A stretch of 22,342 nucleotides of DNA. Origin: CAYQPF01 sp964419225. Its GTDB lineage: Bacteria; Cloacimonadota; Cloacimonadia; Cloacimonadales; CAYQPF01. Under the pieces are notes generated by a model that did no database searches, had not been told where the DNA came from, and worked only from the letters and a program-made list of their open reading frames with translations. The position numbers and the translations under genes were made by a program. Of this stretch, positions 7,625 to 15,842 are shown piece after piece (positions within the stretch are counted from its first letter, which is position 1; every line of letters begins with the position of its first letter). The stretch is from the NCBI GenBank assembly GCA_964419225.1, contig CAYQPF010000082.1:1-22342 (forward strand). Direction: 5' to 3'.

Positions 7625-8887
7625 ATGAAGTTATATAAAGTTCTATTAGGAAATGGCTTCTCCCAAGTGGTCAAACTTCTTTCTGCTTTTATTATCAGTA
7701 AAGTAATGGCAATTGTATTGGGTCCCTCCGGCTTCGCTCTTATTGGACAATTTCAAAATTTTGTTGCTATTGTAACAGGATTATCTACAGGTGGCATTAA
7801 CAATGGTGTCGTGAAATTGATAGCAGAAAATAATAATGAATTAGATACTCGTAAAAATATTATTATTACTGCATTTAATTTAACTTTCTATTTTACAATA
7901 CTATGTTCTATTGTTGTATTTTTTGGAGCATCATACTTTTCTGAATATATTTTCAAAACAACTGAATATAAAAATATCCTCAAAGTTCTTGGGTTGACTC
8001 TGTTCTTTTTTAGTTCTAATTCACTTATTATATCTATACTAAATGGCTTAAAAGAAATAAAGAAAATTATTATTATCAATATTTCAACATCAATCATTGG
8101 AATGCTGTTGTCTATTATTCTTGTTTATCAATTTCATTTGTCTGGTGCCCTCATCGGAATTGTAATAAGCCAAACGTTAGTTAGTGTTTTTAGTTTTTTT
8201 TGGATTTCAAAATTGAAAGTTGTAGAAATAAGAAAAACTCTGCTATTTTTTGATAAGAAAACTGTCTTACAATTGATAAAGTTCTCTACAATGGCCTTTA
8301 CTGCTCTCATAATTGGGAATTATACTCAATTACTAATTAGATCTATGATTATTAACAAGCTTTCTATTGTGGATGCTGGTATATGGCAGGCAACTGCTAA
8401 ACTGTCTGATCTAAGTATTGGTTTTATTGGAGCTACCTTTTCTGTATATTATTTGCCTGTATTAGCAGAATTAAAAGACTATGTTACTATCAAAAAAAGT
8501 ATGATTAAGTTTTTTAAAATTGTAATCCCTCTAGTTGTCTTGATAACATTATTCATTTACAGTTTTAAGTATTATATAATTTTACTACTTTTTTCCAAAA
8601 AGTTTCTTGCCATGAGCAGCTTAATGTTTCTACAGCTTTTGGGAGTAAATCTTAAAATTATATCATATATTTTTTCCTTTTTCATGCTCGCGAAGTGCTA
8701 TTATAAAACATTTATTATTAGTGAATTAGTGTTTGCTATTTTTTATTATTTCCTGAATGTTTTTTTTGTTGATTATTATGGATTATATGGAACTTCTGTT
8801 GCATATTTCTTAAACTATGTTTTCTATGCCTCTTTTTCATTTATCTTTTTTTTACTAATTAGAAAAAAGTTAAAAACCGGAGTATAA
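7625..8887 (+). CDS. wzx: O-antigen/polysaccharide flippase, Wzx type
   Basis: A 420-aa polytopic membrane protein with about 10-12 hydrophobic spans and short charged loops. The N-terminus (KVLLGNGFSQVVKLLSAFIISKVMAIVLGPSGFALIGQ, then LSTGGINNGVVKLIAE) follows the pattern of WzxE and related MOP-superfamily flippases, in which 'lGP.G.g..g.f' and 'GI.nGv.k..ae' recur. It would move the undecaprenyl-diphosphate-linked repeat unit across the inner membrane. It begins 7 bp after the SDR gene and is followed by glycosyltransferase and polymerase genes, the standard Wzx/Wzy arrangement. Wzx proteins are poorly conserved, so substrate specificity cannot be read. Confidence 0.88.
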   Translation: MKLYKVLLGNGFSQVVKLLSAFIISKVMAIVLGPSGFALIGQFQNFVAIVTGLSTGGINNGVVKLIAENNNELDTRKNIIITAFNLTFYFTILCSIVVFFGASYFSEYIFKTTEYKNILKVLGLTLFFFSSNSLIISILNGLKEIKKIIIINISTSIIGMLLSIILVYQFHLSGALIGIVISQTLVSVFSFFWISKLKVVEIRKTLLFFDKKTVLQLIKFSTMAFTALIIGNYTQLLIRSMIINKLSIVDAGIWQATAKLSDLSIGFIGATFSVYYLPVLAELKDYVTIKKSMIKFFKIVIPLVVLITLFIYSFKYYIILLLFSKKFLAMSSLMFLQLLGVNLKIISYIFSFFMLAKCYYKTFIISELVFAIFYYFLNVFFVDYYGLYGTSVAYFLNYVFYASFSFIFFLLIRKKLKTGV

Positions 8888-8891
8888 TTTT

Positions 8892-9986
8892 ATGAATATA
8901 TTATTAGTCGGTGAGTTTAGCTATTTCCACCGCTATCTTCAAATCGGTCTGAAAGAACTCGGACACAATGTTTTAGTAGCTGGTTCTTCTGAGGGCTTTA
9001 AAAATCTAATTGTTGACATATATTTAGAAAAACCTGTTCAAAATCCAAATTTTCTGACAAAAGCCATAAAACAGATAGAATTGTTGAAGATATCCAAACA
9101 ATTGAAGAATTATGATATCATTCAATTTATAAGTCCATTTTTGTTTATTAATAAAATTCCTTTCTATAATCATTATTTTAACAAATATATTTATAAAACA
9201 ATTATTAAGAACAACAGAAATTACTTTCTTGCAGTTTGCGGTTCAGATGCGTTATCCAGACAAGTCGGAAAAAAATTCCTGGACTATTCCTGCTATGATA
9301 GGGAAACAAGAAAATCCTACCTCTGGCAAAAAAAAGCACTTAAATGGAATATTGATCTAATTAATAACTCTAATGGAGTTATCCCCACTACCTGGGAATA
9401 TTTTATTGGTATTGATCAGGAAGAAAGGATTATACGTGAGAAGATAAGCCCGGTTATTCCGATGCCTATTAATTGCAAAGAATTTAATTATAAAGACAAT
9501 ATTGTAGGAGACAGAATTCGCATTTTACATATAAAAACAAGAGCAGAAAAAGGATCTGCAATAATAGTTCAAGCTCTGCAAGAAGCACAAGAATTATTTC
9601 CAAATGACATTGAAATTATTATTAAGGAAAGAGTGTCATATAATGATTTTTTAAAGGAAGTCAGCGAAACAAATGTTATTATTGACCAGGCTTTTTCATA
9701 TGGCTATGGGATTACAGCTTTAATAAGTATGGCTTTAGGAAAAATTGTTTTTAGTGGAGCTGAAACAGAAACTATTAAAGCAATTGGTTTAACCGAAAGT
9801 CCTGTAGTAAATATTAAGCCAAATACTAAAGGCATTATTAAAGAAATAGAAAAAATAATAAACAATCGAAGTAACATAGTTCATCAGGGACTATTATCTC
9901 GACAATTTGTTGAAAACTATCACGATTCTACCGTAGTAGCAAAACGCTATCTTGATTTTTGGGAGAAACAAATTAAATGTATTTAG
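8892..9986 (+). CDS. GT-B-type glycosyltransferase
   Basis: The start MNILLVGEFSYFHRYLQIGLKELGHNVLVAGSSEGF is the first Rossmann unit of a GT-B glycosyltransferase. The middle contains a CGSDALSR segment and a linker DGVIPTTWEY-like stretch (NGVIPTTWEYFIGI). The C-terminal half has RIRILHIKTRAEKGS, which resembles the donor-domain entry of GT4 enzymes, and IIDQAFSYGYGITALISMALGK in place of the usual EGfp...EAma.G, so the classic E-x7-E acidic pair is not evident. It presumably adds one sugar to the lipid-linked repeat unit at the cytoplasmic face of the inner membrane. Donor and acceptor cannot be deduced. It overlaps the polymerase gene by 10 bp. Confidence 0.75.
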   Translation: MNILLVGEFSYFHRYLQIGLKELGHNVLVAGSSEGFKNLIVDIYLEKPVQNPNFLTKAIKQIELLKISKQLKNYDIIQFISPFLFINKIPFYNHYFNKYIYKTIIKNNRNYFLAVCGSDALSRQVGKKFLDYSCYDRETRKSYLWQKKALKWNIDLINNSNGVIPTTWEYFIGIDQEERIIREKISPVIPMPINCKEFNYKDNIVGDRIRILHIKTRAEKGSAIIVQALQEAQELFPNDIEIIIKERVSYNDFLKEVSETNVIIDQAFSYGYGITALISMALGKIVFSGAETETIKAIGLTESPVVNIKPNTKGIIKEIEKIINNRSNIVHQGLLSRQFVENYHDSTVVAKRYLDFWEKQIKCI

Positions 9987-11278
9987 CTATATTGATTTTA
10001 GCTATGGTTCTTTATATTTTTAATAGAAAAAATCTCGCACTCTGTGCAATTCCTTTTTTTATTACAAATGGTTTTCAATTAGTAGATAATTATTTCAATT
10101 TCCTGCCAATAGAAAAAGGGGAGGATTTTGCTCTTTTATTTATGTTCTTCCTTCTATTTTTTACACTCAATAATAGAAATAGAAAAAGATATCAAGCCAA
10201 TATATTTGACAAACTTATTATTCTGTTTCTCTCATTTGTTTTCATTGAAGTAATCTATAACATCATAATCATTAAAGTTCCCCTCGTGGAAATTTTCAGA
10301 ACAGTAAGACTTTATCTGTTTATATTATTTTACTATGTAATTAGAGATTGGGATGAAAAAACATTACAAATAGTTTTGTCTGTAATTGTAAATTACACTT
10401 TTATTACTTCTTTGATTTATATTTCCCAATATCTGTTCAATCAAAAAATACTTCTTGGTTCAGAAACGATATTAACTGTCAACTACTCTTTTGGAAGTCA
10501 AATACGATTTTATAATTACCCGCCCTTTATTTTTTTAACATACTTAATTGTCATAAATAAAAAAGCTAATTTTGTTAACCTACTAATACTTTTAACTCTT
10601 TTCATTGCTATTAATTATACCCAACAAAGAACACTTTTGTTAACTGTTCTTTTAATAAGTTTACTGAAAATAACTCTAAACAATAGAAAACAACTTTATA
10701 TTGTTCTCCCTGTTGTTGGCATAATACTAACAACTTTTAGTAAAGAAAGGATAATACAAGCCTTTAATGACTTGAAAAATCTGCCACACGTTTTCAGTAA
10801 TTATTCAGTTTTTGCAGATGATAATTTCTCTTATCGTTTAGCACATTTTTGGGAAAGATTTATTTATTTAGCACAATCTTGGGAAACATTATTATTTGGA
10901 GCTGGATTATATACCGAAGATTCAAAACTTAATACTATACTCAAATTTTCTGTTGGGGTAGTATCTGAAGTCACAAAATCTACAAGTCAATTTGACTCAA
11001 ATGACATGAGTTATTCAAATTTGATTTTAAGACTTGGATTGCCAGGAACAATTATATTCTTGGTCTATTTCTATCAATTTTATAGAAAAGCTATTGTTGG
11101 AACATCTTCTAGTGTTAATTTCCGAATTTTTGTTAAATTTTGGTTTTTGGGTATTGTTTTGTTCAGCTTCATGTCTGGAGTTCTTTATCCTGGTACTATA
11201 TATATTCAATTATATTTGGTAGTGTTTTGGGCCATTTCCAAGTCCTCTAAAACCACAATAAAAAGTATTGCAAATTGA
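9977..11278 (+). CDS. wzy: O-antigen polymerase-like membrane protein, Wzy type
   Basis: A 433-aa protein made almost entirely of hydrophobic spans (roughly 10-12), with one large hydrophilic loop at about residues 255-350 (RIIQAFNDLKNLPHVF to DSNDMSYSNLILRLGLPG). Long external loops ending in an 'n.yl..l...G..G.i.f' span are the usual shape of Wzy polymerases and O-antigen ligases. The position between glycosyltransferase genes and downstream of a Wzx flippase favours the polymerase. Sequence conservation in the family is very low, so the call rests on topology and context. The ATG lies within the last codons of the preceding gene. Confidence 0.72.
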   Translation: MYLAILILAMVLYIFNRKNLALCAIPFFITNGFQLVDNYFNFLPIEKGEDFALLFMFFLLFFTLNNRNRKRYQANIFDKLIILFLSFVFIEVIYNIIIIKVPLVEIFRTVRLYLFILFYYVIRDWDEKTLQIVLSVIVNYTFITSLIYISQYLFNQKILLGSETILTVNYSFGSQIRFYNYPPFIFLTYLIVINKKANFVNLLILLTLFIAINYTQQRTLLLTVLLISLLKITLNNRKQLYIVLPVVGIILTTFSKERIIQAFNDLKNLPHVFSNYSVFADDNFSYRLAHFWERFIYLAQSWETLLFGAGLYTEDSKLNTILKFSVGVVSEVTKSTSQFDSNDMSYSNLILRLGLPGTIIFLVYFYQFYRKAIVGTSSSVNFRIFVKFWFLGIVLFSFMSGVLYPGTIYIQLYLVVFWAISKSSKTTIKSIAN

Positions 11279-11321
11279 AAATAACTTAATTATGCATCTA
11301 AATCATTCTAAAGGTTAATAA

Positions 11322-12497
11322 ATGAATTACATATTTACAATAATTGAAGGCTGTAATTATACAAACTTTCCACATGGCGGTCAACTTAATTTCGCAAAAC
11401 AACTTATGAGTGTTTTTGGGAACCAAATTAATTTAGTTGGAATTGTTAGCGATAAGCAAACTCCGATAGGTAAATGGATAAAGAAGGATTTTGGGGGAGT
11501 TGAGTATGATTTTTTTGGCCTTTACAGAATCAAACCATCAAGTAAAAAACCTATAATACCTTTAAGGATAATGAACTTTTTATCACTTTTTTATTATCAA
11601 AACAAAATCAGAAAACGTGATCAATCGAGAATATTTGTTCAGTCTGCTGAGTTTTTGTTAGCCTTAAAAAGTTGGAAGGGCTATAATATTTGTTATCGTT
11701 TTCCTGGTGTAGAAAACCCTTTAGCAATTTCAAGGTATAAATTGGGCCTATTCTTAGCGAAATATTACGACAGAATTTTTTTTCCATTGTTAAGGAGTTG
11801 TAATACTATTTTAGCATCAGCGAATAATGATGAGATTGCTAGTATGGTTGAAAGAAGCAAAGGGGTAATATCTCGATTACAAGTTATACAGTTTTTAACA
11901 AGAGTAAATACTGATACTTTTTGTAAAAAAGATAAAAGCGATGTTAGAAAAAAATTAGGTATAGACATTAATACCATCTTAGTAGTAACAAGTGGAAGGC
12001 TTGGCTACTATAAAGGATGGAAATTTCAAATAGATTGTTTCCTGCAATTTAATCACGAATTTGCTAACTCTATTTTCTATTTTTTAGGAGATGGTGAGGA
12101 AAAAAATAGAATTTCTGAATATATAGAAGAAACAAAAAGCAACGATGTTATTTTTCTATATGGTTTCATTGAGCATGAAACACTTTCGATGTTTTTAAGT
12201 GCAGCAGATTTATATATTATGGGTTCTTATAAAGAAGGGTGGTCGACATCTTTGGTTGAAGCTACTGCTTGTGGGGTTCCTGCCTGTGTTACTGATTTTA
12301 GCAGTGCCAATGAGATAATTAAAGAGGGGAAAACAGGATTTGTTATAAAAGATAGAGATATTAACAAATTTGTTTTAAAAATGAAAGAGGCACTTGATTT
12401 AGATATGAAATCTGTAGAAAATGCTTTGGATATTGGTATGTATTCGTTGTCTACACTAAGGCAAGACTTGATTAAAGCATGGAGCATAGAAATATGA
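11322..12497 (+). CDS. Glycosyltransferase family 4 (GT4) enzyme
   Basis: A GT-B retaining glycosyltransferase of 391 aa. The N-terminal domain begins MNYIFTIIEGCNYTNFPHGGQLNFAKQL. The donor domain starts with VVTSGRLGYYKGW (222-233), followed by FYFLGDGEEKNRI and IFLYGFIEHETL. The E-x7-E motif is Glu305 and Glu313 in EGWSTSLVEATACGVP, followed by EIIKEGKTGFVI. It would transfer a hexose or aminosugar to the growing lipid-linked oligosaccharide; the donor cannot be identified. It has its own 43-bp upstream gap and shares an ATGA start-stop overlap with the next gene. Confidence 0.88.
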   Translation: MNYIFTIIEGCNYTNFPHGGQLNFAKQLMSVFGNQINLVGIVSDKQTPIGKWIKKDFGGVEYDFFGLYRIKPSSKKPIIPLRIMNFLSLFYYQNKIRKRDQSRIFVQSAEFLLALKSWKGYNICYRFPGVENPLAISRYKLGLFLAKYYDRIFFPLLRSCNTILASANNDEIASMVERSKGVISRLQVIQFLTRVNTDTFCKKDKSDVRKKLGIDINTILVVTSGRLGYYKGWKFQIDCFLQFNHEFANSIFYFLGDGEEKNRISEYIEETKSNDVIFLYGFIEHETLSMFLSAADLYIMGSYKEGWSTSLVEATACGVPACVTDFSSANEIIKEGKTGFVIKDRDINKFVLKMKEALDLDMKSVENALDIGMYSLSTLRQDLIKAWSIEI

Positions 12498-13033
12498 TTT
12501 TAACAACAATACTTAAAATAATTAGAGTAATAATTCTAAAAAAAACAATTTGGCGACAATACAAGTTTGGCAAAAATGCCCATATTGGTCCGAGAGTTAA
12601 ATTTTGGGCCAAAAAAGAAATTAATATTGGTGATAATTTCTATATAGGCAGAGATTCTCAAATTGAGTGCAATTGTATAATAGGTTCTAATGTTATCATT
12701 GCTAATAAGGTCGGTCTTGTTGGTAGATACGATCATCATTTTCAGCAAATTGGTGTCCCAATTAGATTAGCTAGTTCAATAAGAGACAATGATTATCAGT
12801 GGAAAGGATTAACGGATACTTTAATTATTGAAGATGATGTTTGGATTGGGTATGGGGCAATTATTCTAAGTGGCCTTAGGATTGGAACTGGTACTATAAT
12901 TGCAGCCGGTTCTGTTTTAACAAAAGATGCTGACCCATATTCTATATATGCTGGTAATCCAGCAAGCAAAATACGAAATAGATTTGAAAGTGAAGAAGAC
13001 TTGTGTAAACACTTAGAAATACTCAATAAGTAG
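12494..13033 (+). CDS. Hexapeptide-repeat (left-handed beta-helix) acetyltransferase
   Basis: The protein has the isoleucine-rich hexapeptide repeats of left-handed beta-helix acyltransferases: GKNAHIGPRVKF, INIGDNFYIG, IIGSNVIIANK, then DDVWIGYGAIILSGLRIGTGTIIAAGSVLTKDADPYSIYAGNPA, the usual C-terminal coil and capping segment of WcaF/LacA-type O-acetyltransferases. I chose ATG at 12494, which overlaps the upstream stop as ATGA and has GGAG 9 bp before it, giving about 179 aa. The in-frame ATG at 12479 lacks a ribosome binding site. It most likely O-acetylates a sugar in the repeat unit. N-acetylation of the 3-amino sugar is an alternative, since QdtC is also a beta-helix enzyme. Confidence 0.85.
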   Translation: MILTTILKIIRVIILKKTIWRQYKFGKNAHIGPRVKFWAKKEINIGDNFYIGRDSQIECNCIIGSNVIIANKVGLVGRYDHHFQQIGVPIRLASSIRDNDYQWKGLTDTLIIEDDVWIGYGAIILSGLRIGTGTIIAAGSVLTKDADPYSIYAGNPASKIRNRFESEEDLCKHLEILNK

Positions 13034-13110
13034 TATAGAATTTTAATCTCCAATTTAAATTTTTATTAAAAACCTATTACAATAATTCGAAAACTTTGTA
13101 AGGAGAAGTA

Positions 13111-14121
13111 ATGTTTAAGAATAAAATACTATTGATAACTGGTGGAACTGGTTCATTTGGAAATGCAGTTCTAAAAAGATTTTTACACACTGATATACAG
13201 GAAATTCGTATATTTAGCAGAGATGAAAAGAAACAAGACGATATGCGAAAGAAATACAATAATCCTAAAATAAAATTTTACATTGGTGATGTAAGAGATA
13301 AAGAAAGTGTTGATGAAGTAATGATGAATGTAGATTATGTTTTTCATGCTGCCGCTCTAAAACAAGTTCCAGCTTGTGAATTTTTTCCAATCCAGGCAGT
13401 AAAAACTAACATTCTTGGCTCAAATAATGTTATGGAATGTGCTCTTAAACATAATGTCAAAAAAGTCATCATTCTTAGCACAGACAAAGCTGTTTATCCT
13501 ATCAATGCTATGGGTATGTCTAAAGCAATGATGGAATTGGTGATGGTAGCTAAAGCTCGTGAAGTAAGTAAAAATGGTACTATTTTTTGTGGTACACGTT
13601 ATGGCAACGTTATGGCTTCTCGCGGCTCAGTAATACCCCTATTCGTAGATCTAATTAAAACTGGAAAACCTTTAACTGTTACAGATCCTAATATGACCCG
13701 TTTTATGATGACTTTAGATGATGCTGTTGATTTAGTTTTGTATGCTTTTGAACATGGAAAACAAGGAGATCGTTTTGTGCAGAAGTCTCCAGCATCTACA
13801 GTTGCTGATTTAGCTCAAGCACTGAAAGAATTGTACAAAGTTGATAATGAAATCAAAATTATTGGAACCAGGCATGGAGAAAAACTTTACGAATCACTTG
13901 TTAATCGGGAAGAAATGGTTAAGGCTGAAGATTTAGGCGATTATTACCGCATTCCTGCTGATCATAGAGACTTAAATTACAATAGTTATTTTGATGAAGG
14001 TGATGACAAAATCTCCAAAGTTGAAGAATATACCTCACATAATACAACCAGATTGGATGTAGAAGGAACGAAGAAACTGCTGCTGAAGTTGGATTTCATT
14101 TGTCAGGATGTTAACAAGTAA
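13111..14121 (+). CDS. fnlA: UDP-N-acetylglucosamine 4,6-dehydratase/5-epimerase
   Basis: FnlA (also CapE/WbjB) begins UDP-N-acetyl-L-fucosamine synthesis from UDP-GlcNAc. The NAD-binding loop GGTGSFG is at residues 11-17. The catalytic motif is the MxxxK form (Met134-x-x-x-Lys138 in NAMGMSKAMME) that replaces YxxxK in this subfamily, and STDKAVYPIN, TRYGNVMASRGSVIPLF, MTRFMMTLDDAV and GTRHGEKLYE are all characteristic. AAGGAG precedes the ATG. The last residues, Val-Asn-Lys, and the stop codon fall inside the first heptad repeat block (14111-14138), so the 3' end of the gene has been built from or invaded by the repeat. Confidence 0.96.
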   Translation: MFKNKILLITGGTGSFGNAVLKRFLHTDIQEIRIFSRDEKKQDDMRKKYNNPKIKFYIGDVRDKESVDEVMMNVDYVFHAAALKQVPACEFFPIQAVKTNILGSNNVMECALKHNVKKVIILSTDKAVYPINAMGMSKAMMELVMVAKAREVSKNGTIFCGTRYGNVMASRGSVIPLFVDLIKTGKPLTVTDPNMTRFMMTLDDAVDLVLYAFEHGKQGDRFVQKSPASTVADLAQALKELYKVDNEIKIIGTRHGEKLYESLVNREEMVKAEDLGDYYRIPADHRDLNYNSYFDEGDDKISKVEEYTSHNTTRLDVEGTKKLLLKLDFICQDVNK

Positions 14122-14138
14122 CGAGTGACAAGTAACGG
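14111..14138. repeat. Heptad repeat block A (GTNACNN), overlapping the end of fnlA
   Basis: Four consecutive units at 7-bp spacing: TTAACAA, GTAACGA, GTGACAA, GTAACGG. The 20-mer AGTAACGAGTGACAAGTAAC (14117-14136) matches 19 of 20 bases of the copy at 15360-15379. The fnlA stop TAA (14119-14121) lies inside a unit. Confidence 0.9.
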
Positions 14139-14170
14139 GGTTCAACATAGAGTAAAGTCATTCGATTGCT

Positions 14171-14198
14171 GTCACAAGTTACATGTTACAAGTCACAA
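14171..14198. repeat. Heptad repeat block B, just before fnlB
   Basis: Four perfect-register units: GTCACAA, GTTACAT, GTTACAA, GTCACAA. Their cores are GTYAC, the complement of the GTRAC cores of block A, so the two blocks face each other as an imperfect inverted pair about 32 bp apart. For example, 14125-14136 can pair with 14185-14196 at 10 of 12 positions. The block lies upstream of the fnlB ribosome binding site. Confidence 0.9.
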
Positions 14199-14237
14199 AA
14201 AATAATGAAAAATACCACTAAGTTAAAGGAAATCCAC

Positions 14238-15350
14238 ATGCTCCACATTGGCATCACCGGGCAACCCGGATTTATTGGAACTCATTTGTACAATTTTTTA
14301 GGTTTACAAAAAGACATTCAGAGAATTGATTTTAAAGATGAATTCTTTTTGGATGAAGTGCTTCTTGATGATTTCGTTTCTAAATGTGATGTAATTGTCC
14401 ATTTAGCTGCAATTAACAGACATGGTGACCCTAATGTAATCTATGAAGAAAATGTTAATTTAGTTAAAAAGTTAATAGATAGTTGTGAAAAACTAGGAAA
14501 AACACCACATATCATTTTTTCATCTTCAACTCAGGAAGAGAAAGATAATCTTTATGGTAAGTCAAAGAAAGAAGGACGACGCTTATTTATAGATTGGGCA
14601 AACAGGACAGGTGCTTTGTTTACAGGATTAGTCATACCCAACGTCTTTGGTCCTTTTGGAAATCCATATTACAATTCTTTTATCGCCACATTTTCACATC
14701 GTATTGCTAATAACGAAAAACCCGAAATCCAAGTCGATGCTGAAATTGATTTAATTTATGTACAGAATTTAGTCCAGGTAATCTATCAGAAAATCCTTGA
14801 AAAGAAGTTTGAGGAAGAGTATTTAGTCCCGCATATAGCTACAGTCCAAGTCTCGAAAGTTTTAGAGAAGTTGTACTATTTCAACGACATTTATGTAAAT
14901 CAGGGCAGTTTTCCTAATTTAGACAACTATTTTGATTTGTGTTTATTCAATACTTTCAGATCATATCTCGGACAAGAGTATTTTCCACGTAAACTAAAAT
15001 TGAATACTGACGAGCGCGGTACATTTGTCGAAACCGTCAAAGCATTAGGGCAAGGACAGTTTTCTTATTCAACCACAAAACCAGGAATTACTAGGGGTAA
15101 TCATTTTCATACCCGAAAAGTTGAACGTTTTGCAGTGATTCAAGGGAAAGCTCTTATTCAATTAAGAAGAATCGGAACCGATCAGGTGATCAATTACACA
15201 TTATCAGGAGATAATCCTGCCTATGTCGATATGCCTGTCTGGTTTACCCATAATATTACAAATACAGGACAAGAAGATTTAGTGACTCTTTTCTGGATAA
15301 ATGAGTTTTTTGATCCATCCGATCCGGATACATTCTTCGAGAAGGTTTAG
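14238..15350 (+). CDS. fnlB: Bifunctional UDP-sugar C4-reductase/C3-epimerase with C-terminal cupin (CapF type)
   Basis: FnlB (CapF/WbjC) is the second enzyme of UDP-L-FucNAc synthesis. The N-terminal SDR domain has MLHIGITGQPGFIG and Tyr106-x-x-x-Lys110 (YGKSK). The C-terminal cupin starts near LNTDERGTFVE and shows the metal ligands His289, His291 and Glu296 in NHFHTRKVERF and His338 in WFTHNI. I chose ATG at 14238 because AAGGA lies 7 bp upstream and 370 aa matches CapF. The open frame extends back to 14166 and includes another ATG at 14205, but those codons are heptad-repeat DNA and carry no family residues. It ends 4 bp before repeat block C. Confidence 0.95.
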   Translation: MLHIGITGQPGFIGTHLYNFLGLQKDIQRIDFKDEFFLDEVLLDDFVSKCDVIVHLAAINRHGDPNVIYEENVNLVKKLIDSCEKLGKTPHIIFSSSTQEEKDNLYGKSKKEGRRLFIDWANRTGALFTGLVIPNVFGPFGNPYYNSFIATFSHRIANNEKPEIQVDAEIDLIYVQNLVQVIYQKILEKKFEEEYLVPHIATVQVSKVLEKLYYFNDIYVNQGSFPNLDNYFDLCLFNTFRSYLGQEYFPRKLKLNTDERGTFVETVKALGQGQFSYSTTKPGITRGNHFHTRKVERFAVIQGKALIQLRRIGTDQVINYTLSGDNPAYVDMPVWFTHNITNTGQEDLVTLFWINEFFDPSDPDTFFEKV

Positions 15351-15353
15351 GGA

Positions 15354-15403
15354 GTGATGAGTAACGAGTGACATGTAACCTGTGACTATTTGAGGAGTGA
15401 CAA
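15354..15403. repeat. Heptad repeat block C, upstream of the four-helix-bundle gene
   Basis: Five units in register (GTGATGA, GTAACGA, GTGACAT, GTAACCT, GTGACTA), then an 8-bp break and one more unit (GTGACAA, 15397-15403). All cores are of the GTRAC type. The last unit and the break supply the GGAG ribosome binding site of the downstream gene. Bases 15367-15386 form an imperfect inverted repeat (16 of 20) with 15800-15819 in block D. Confidence 0.9.
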
Positions 15404-15404
15404 C

Positions 15405-15770
15405 ATGAAATCACATAAAGACCTTATCGTGTGGCAAAAGAGTATTGAATTTGTTCTGAATATTTATAAAATCACTAAATTGTTTCCACACGAAGAGTTA
15501 TATGGAATCACGTCACAAATTAGAAGAGCAAGCGTTTCAATATCTTCAAATATAGCTGAAGGTGCAGCAAGAAAAGGGAAAAAAGAGTTTATTCAGTTCC
15601 TGTACATTTCACTTGGATCTGTTTCGGAATTAGAAACTCAAATAATCATTGCACATGGCTTGGAGTATATTGATTCAGAAACAGAGAATTTGTTTCAAAT
15701 GGAATTAAAAGCTATTAGAAATATGATTTTGGGCTTAATAAAGCAACTGAATTTAAAAGAAGATAAATGA
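15405..15770 (+). CDS. Four-helix-bundle protein of the 23S rRNA intervening-sequence (S23/IVP) family
   Basis: A 121-aa protein with the family hallmarks: HKDLIVWQKSIEFVLNIYKIT in helix 1, ITSQIRRASVSISSNIAEGAAR at the helix 1-2 region, and KEFIQFLYISLGSVSELETQI in helix 3, followed by an amphipathic last helix ending in charged residues. Members occur in rRNA intervening sequences and as isolated genes in many genomes, and the fold is shared with Avd, the accessory protein of diversity-generating retroelements. The function of the free-standing proteins is not established. I chose ATG at 15405, with GGAG 7 bp upstream, over the TTG at 15390. The gene has no obvious sugar role, separates fnlB from fnlC, and is flanked by heptad repeats on both sides. 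Confidence 0.9.
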   Translation: MKSHKDLIVWQKSIEFVLNIYKITKLFPHEELYGITSQIRRASVSISSNIAEGAARKGKKEFIQFLYISLGSVSELETQIIIAHGLEYIDSETENLFQMELKAIRNMILGLIKQLNLKEDK

Positions 15771-15785
15771 ACAAATAAAAGCTAA

Positions 15786-15828
15786 GTAACAAGTGTACAG
15801 TTACTCGTTACACGTCACTTTGTTACAT
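15786..15828. repeat. Heptad repeat block D, between the four-helix-bundle gene and fnlC
   Basis: Units GTAACAA, GTGTACA, GTTACTC, GTTACAC and GTCACTT run in register, then one extra T, then GTTACAT. The cores switch from GTRAC to GTYAC within the block, so GTAAC (15786) and GTTAC (15800) can form a small hairpin. The GTYAC half is inverted relative to block C. Confidence 0.9.
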
Positions 15829-15842
15829 ATAAAGGACCCCAA

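Noticed and set aside
11034..11222. Short overlapping open frames on both strands within the polymerase gene
   Set aside because: They have no start signals and lie entirely inside wzy; these are alternative-frame shadows.
14166..14237. N-terminal extension of FnlB from the TTG at 14166 or ATG at 14205
   Set aside because: The codons are repeat DNA and linker without family residues; the ATG at 14238 has a proper ribosome binding site and gives the normal CapF length.
15405..15770. Diversity-generating retroelement (the four-helix-bundle protein resembles Avd)
   Set aside because: No reverse transcriptase gene and no template/variable repeat pair are visible; the protein fits the broader S23/IVP family equally well.
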